Assembly: GCA_031278095.1 (NCBI GenBank)
Contig: JAITLC010000011.1
Location: forward strand, 1 to 64,000
DNA from: Treponema sp.
Lineage (GTDB): Bacteria > Spirochaetota > Spirochaetia > Treponematales > Breznakiellaceae
Reading direction: 5' to 3'
Length of the DNA stretch: 64,000 bases
Below are positions 61,178 to 64,000 of the stretch, in pieces. The position numbers and the translations under genes were made by a program. A model generated the notes under the pieces. The model was given only the letters and a program-made list of their open reading frames with translations. It did not search any database and was not told the DNA's origin. The first letter of the stretch is position 1; each line of letters opens with the position of its first letter.

Positions 61178-63166
61178 ATGTCAGTCGCACTTGAATTTGA
61201 AAACGGCCTTCCTGAGATGCCGTCCTTTATGGAAGGAATACGCCGTGCGCCGGTGCGGAATTTCAGCCTTTCAAAGGAGCAGACCAGGATAGCGGTAGCC
61301 AATGCGCTCCGCTATATTGAGAGCAAGTACCATGAACAGCTTGCCGGAGAATTCCTTTCGGAACTTAAGACCTATGGCAGAATCTACGGATACCGCTTCC
61401 GGCCGCAGGGCCGTATCTACGGCAAGCCCATTGATGAGTATAAGGGCCGCTGCATTGAGGGCAGGGCCTTCCAGGTGATGATCGACAACAACCTTGACTT
61501 TGAAGTTGCCCTATACCCCTACGAGCTTGTTACCTACGGCGAGACAGGGAGTGTATGCCAGAACTGGATGCAGTATCTTCTGATTAAACGCTGCCTGGAA
61601 GAATTAACCGAAAATCAGACACTGGTTGTACAGTCGGGCCACCCTCTGGGGCTCTTCATATCGGGGCCCGAAGCGCCCAGGGTCATTATCACTAATGCGA
61701 TCATGGTGGGCCTCTTTGACAACCAGAAGGACTGGGAAGTTGCCGAGCAGATGGGGGTTGCCAATTACGGTCAGATGACTGCAGGCGGCTGGATGTATAT
61801 AGGGCCGCAGGGAATCGTTCACGGCACCTACAATACCCTGCTCAATGCGGGAAGAAAATTCTTAAACGTTTCCAATACCGGAGATCTCAAAGGCAGACTC
61901 TTTGTCAGTTCGGGCCTTGGGGGGATGAGCGGAGCGCAGTCAAAGGCGGTGGAGATTGCCGGCGGGGTGGGCATCATTGCCGAAGTTGATCCTTCCCGCA
62001 TAGAAACCAGGCTCAGGCAGGGATGGCTGCGGAAGTCATCTCCTAATCTTGAAGAACTTTTTTCCATGACCGGGGAATGCATGTCAAAGGGTGAAACCAT
62101 GTCCCTTGCCTACGAGGGAAACATCGTGGATCTCCTTGAGTATGCGGTGGAAAAGGGCATAAAGATAGATCTTCTGTCGGATCAGACTTCCTGTCATGCC
62201 GCCTATGACGGAGGCTACTGTCCCCAGGGCGTCTCCTTTGCAGAGCGCACACGTTTACTGTCGGAGGACAGGGAGACTTTCAGAAAACTTGTGGATAGAT
62301 CCCTGCGCCGTCACTTTGAACTCATCAGAATCTGTGTTGAAAGGGGAACCTATTTCTTCGATTACGGCAACTCCTTCCTCAAGGCGGTTTACGATGCGGG
62401 AGTCAGGGAGATCTCCAAAAACGGCGTCGATGAAAAGGACGGCTTTATATATCCCTCCTATGTGGAGGATATCATGGGGCCTGAACTCTTTGACTACGGT
62501 TACGGCCCCTTCCGCTGGGTATGTCTTTCCGGCAGGGATTCGGATCTTCTCGCCACCGATCATGCGGCCATGAGCTGCATCGATCCCCGGCGCCGCAGCC
62601 AGGACATGGATAACTACAACTGGATTCGGGATGCGGACAAAAACAGACTGGTGGTGGGTACAAAGGCGAGGATACTCTATCAGGATGCGGAAGGCCGCCT
62701 TGCCATTGCCCTCAGGTTTAATGAAATGGTACGGAATGGCGAAATAGGCCCCGTGATGATAGGCCGGGATCACCATGATGTAAGCGGCGCCGATTCCCCC
62801 TTCCGGGAAACGGCAAACATTAAGGACGGCAGCAATGTCATGGCCGACATGGCGGTGCAGAACTTTGCGGGGGATGCCTGCAGGGGAATGTCTCTGGTAG
62901 CCCTGCATAACGGGGGCGGGGTAGGCATAGGCAAGGCCTTCAACGGCGGTTTCGGTCTTGTGCTGGACGGCAGCAGCCGTGTTGATGCAGTGATTAAGAA
63001 CGCCCTGCTCTGGGACGTGATCAACGGTGTTGCCCGGAGAAGCTGGGCCCGCAATCCCCATGCCATGGAAACCGCCATCGGGTACAACGGTAAATATGCG
63101 GGGAAAAGCCAAATCCTCATTCCCCATCTAGTTGATCCGAAACTTCTGGAAAAATTGGCGATCTAA
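61178..63166 (+). CDS. hutU: urocanate hydratase, long form
   Basis: A 662-residue urocanase that hydrates urocanate to imidazolonepropionate using tightly bound NAD+ as an electrophile. The NAD-binding segment VSSGLGGMSGAQSKA is near 248, and the catalytic region with Cys in SDQTSCHAAYDGGYCPQG is near 335. It is about 100 residues longer than the common 555-residue bacterial enzyme and resembles the 660-680-residue form known from animals and some anaerobes. A strong AAGGAGG precedes two ATGs; 61178 has better spacing than 61175. A long open frame upstream to 60281 is merely antisense to hutH. Its stop shares bases with the convergent phosphoesterase stop (CTAA). Confidence 0.94.
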   Translation: MSVALEFENGLPEMPSFMEGIRRAPVRNFSLSKEQTRIAVANALRYIESKYHEQLAGEFLSELKTYGRIYGYRFRPQGRIYGKPIDEYKGRCIEGRAFQVMIDNNLDFEVALYPYELVTYGETGSVCQNWMQYLLIKRCLEELTENQTLVVQSGHPLGLFISGPEAPRVIITNAIMVGLFDNQKDWEVAEQMGVANYGQMTAGGWMYIGPQGIVHGTYNTLLNAGRKFLNVSNTGDLKGRLFVSSGLGGMSGAQSKAVEIAGGVGIIAEVDPSRIETRLRQGWLRKSSPNLEELFSMTGECMSKGETMSLAYEGNIVDLLEYAVEKGIKIDLLSDQTSCHAAYDGGYCPQGVSFAERTRLLSEDRETFRKLVDRSLRRHFELIRICVERGTYFFDYGNSFLKAVYDAGVREISKNGVDEKDGFIYPSYVEDIMGPELFDYGYGPFRWVCLSGRDSDLLATDHAAMSCIDPRRRSQDMDNYNWIRDADKNRLVVGTKARILYQDAEGRLAIALRFNEMVRNGEIGPVMIGRDHHDVSGADSPFRETANIKDGSNVMADMAVQNFAGDACRGMSLVALHNGGGVGIGKAFNGGFGLVLDGSSRVDAVIKNALLWDVINGVARRSWARNPHAMETAIGYNGKYAGKSQILIPHLVDPKLLEKLAI

Positions 63167-63846
63167 AACCAGTATACAAGATCCCTGTCTCCGGTATCGC
63201 AGATTACGAGAGTGAGGGTTTTTTTTCCTGCAGACGCCTTTTCCATGGTAAATATCCCAATGTCCGCACGTTCCGTATGCCCTACGATCTGACTGTATCC
63301 TGCAAGGTGATCTTTAATCAGGGAAACAGGCCGTATCCAGATGGGGCTCTGTGTTACGTCGTCTCCGTAGATGTTGGCGCCTGAAAAGGTAAGAACATTG
63401 CGATCCTGCAGAAACGCTGTGTTAATGTCTTCCGGTTTATGTACGCCATGAGCCTTCATCCGCCTCATGAATGTAGTTGAAACGCCTGCATGGGAAATGA
63501 TGATCCTGTCTTCGGTAACATAGAGAACCTTGATAAGATCCATGTTCTCTTCCAGGGCCTTCCGGATTCCGGGGAGTTTCCCGGACTGGAATCCTGAATA
63601 CTCCTGGGAAAAAATGTTTTTCAGGTAATGGTAGTCATGGTTCCCCAGGCAGAGCTTTATACGGCTGTCCGTCCGGGCGGCTTTACAGAGTTCCAGAAAA
63701 TTTTCCAGTTGGAATTCAAAGGACACATCAAAACTGTCAAAGTAATCGCCAAGAATATAGAATTCGGAAAAATCCTTTTCAAGATGCCGCTTCCATAAGT
63801 CTCTGCCGTGAACATCCCCCATAACAAGACGTTTAAGCCGCTTCAC
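63163..63846 (-). CDS. calcineurin-like metallophosphoesterase
   Basis: A 227-residue phosphoesterase with the two-metal core: VMGDVHGRDLW near 8, ILGDYFDSF near 31 (Tyr replaces the usual Arg-x-Asp spacing), CLGNHDYHYL near 68, ISHAGVS near 115 and VGHTERAD near 194. It resembles serine/threonine phosphatase-like and symmetrical Ap4A-hydrolase-like enzymes; the substrate is unknown. Start GTG 63846 is preceded by GAGGA. It overlaps the hutU stop by four bases, tail to tail. Confidence 0.85.
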   Translation of the reverse strand: MKRLKRLVMGDVHGRDLWKRHLEKDFSEFYILGDYFDSFDVSFEFQLENFLELCKAARTDSRIKLCLGNHDYHYLKNIFSQEYSGFQSGKLPGIRKALEENMDLIKVLYVTEDRIIISHAGVSTTFMRRMKAHGVHKPEDINTAFLQDRNVLTFSGANIYGDDVTQSPIWIRPVSLIKDHLAGYSQIVGHTERADIGIFTMEKASAGKKTLTLVICDTGDRDLVYWF

Positions 63847-63911
63847 TTTTTCCTCGACTTCATTGGGGCCCTTCAGCCCGGCGGGCCCGGTTGAATGTTT
63901 CGGAGCAACCG

Positions 63912-63950
63912 GGTCTGTCTTAAGGAAATTTTCAGGCTTTCCGGACAGTC
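63912..63950. repeat. dispersed hairpin, divergent member of the CTGTYC superfamily
   Basis: GTCTGTCTTAAGGAAATTTT pairs with GGCTTTCCGGACAGTC. It lies upstream of the phosphoesterase; no gene is seen from 63847 to the window end. Confidence 0.5.
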
Positions 63951-64000
63951 CCGGTCTTTTCTATTAAAAAAATTAATACTCTGTCCGGCCCTTTCTGGAC

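Overview
This 64 kb window looks like chromosome from a spirochaete of the termite-gut Treponema type. The evidence is a 1450-residue fused acyl-CoA dehydratase activase, a 3456-residue Thr/Gly/Ser-rich surface protein ending in a FlgD-like domain, an InlB-repeat lipoprotein, Era with a GRPSTGKST P-loop, and a dense set of intergenic hairpins. This assignment is an inference from gene content; no rRNA is present. Almost everything is ordinary chromosome, with one decayed patch at 48.6-49.6 kb.

Layout. 1-0.7 kb: a leaderless perR-like regulator and rubrerythrin (peroxide defence). 0.8-5.2 kb: the activase fusion. 5.2-8.3 kb: an ECF transporter (S-A-A-T) behind a tandem operator. 8.6-10.6 kb: serine acetyltransferase and an Rpn/PDDEXK nuclease-like gene. 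10.8-21.2 kb: the giant surface protein, whose stop overlaps the start of era. 22-28 kb: thrH, birA, serS and leuS. 28.5-31.8 kb: a queH-tcdA-ttcA-GNAT operon. 31.9-37.6 kb: a lactate-racemase-domain protein and sbcDC. 37.7 kb: tRNA-Arg(TCT). 38.2-47.8 kb: a branched-chain amino acid operon ilvN-ilvC-leuA-cimA-leuB-ilvD-ilvB. It uses citramalate for the isoleucine branch and lacks leuCD and ilvE here. 47.8-48.6 kb: a HAD phosphatase. 48.6-49.6 kb: remnants of a sugar ABC permease pair abutting a fragment of a glycyl-radical activase. 49.9-52.2 kb: a lipoprotein with a T12/G15 tract upstream. 52.5-56.7 kb: acyl-CoA ligase, GGDEF protein and membrane protein. 56.7-63.2 kb: histidine degradation (hutI, ftcD, fchA, hutH, hutU). 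63.2-63.8 kb: a metallophosphoesterase.

Two signals run through the whole window. First, many genes that begin a transcription unit have a sigma70-type -10 box only 5-8 nt before the start codon and no Shine-Dalgarno sequence. For perR and the acyl-CoA ligase the full arrangement is TTGACA-17-TATTAT-6-ATG. This predicts leaderless mRNAs, while operon-internal genes carry good Shine-Dalgarno sites. Second, a superfamily of dispersed hairpins with arms based on TGAG(N)CTGTYC lies between genes. In at least five genes the element supplies the stop codon, and in one (queH) it supplies the -35 box. Other hairpin families (AGGGAAACGC, GTCTGTCCGCAAA, the 'accacggac' element and the 'CCCGGGAGCAAG' element) add to this layer.
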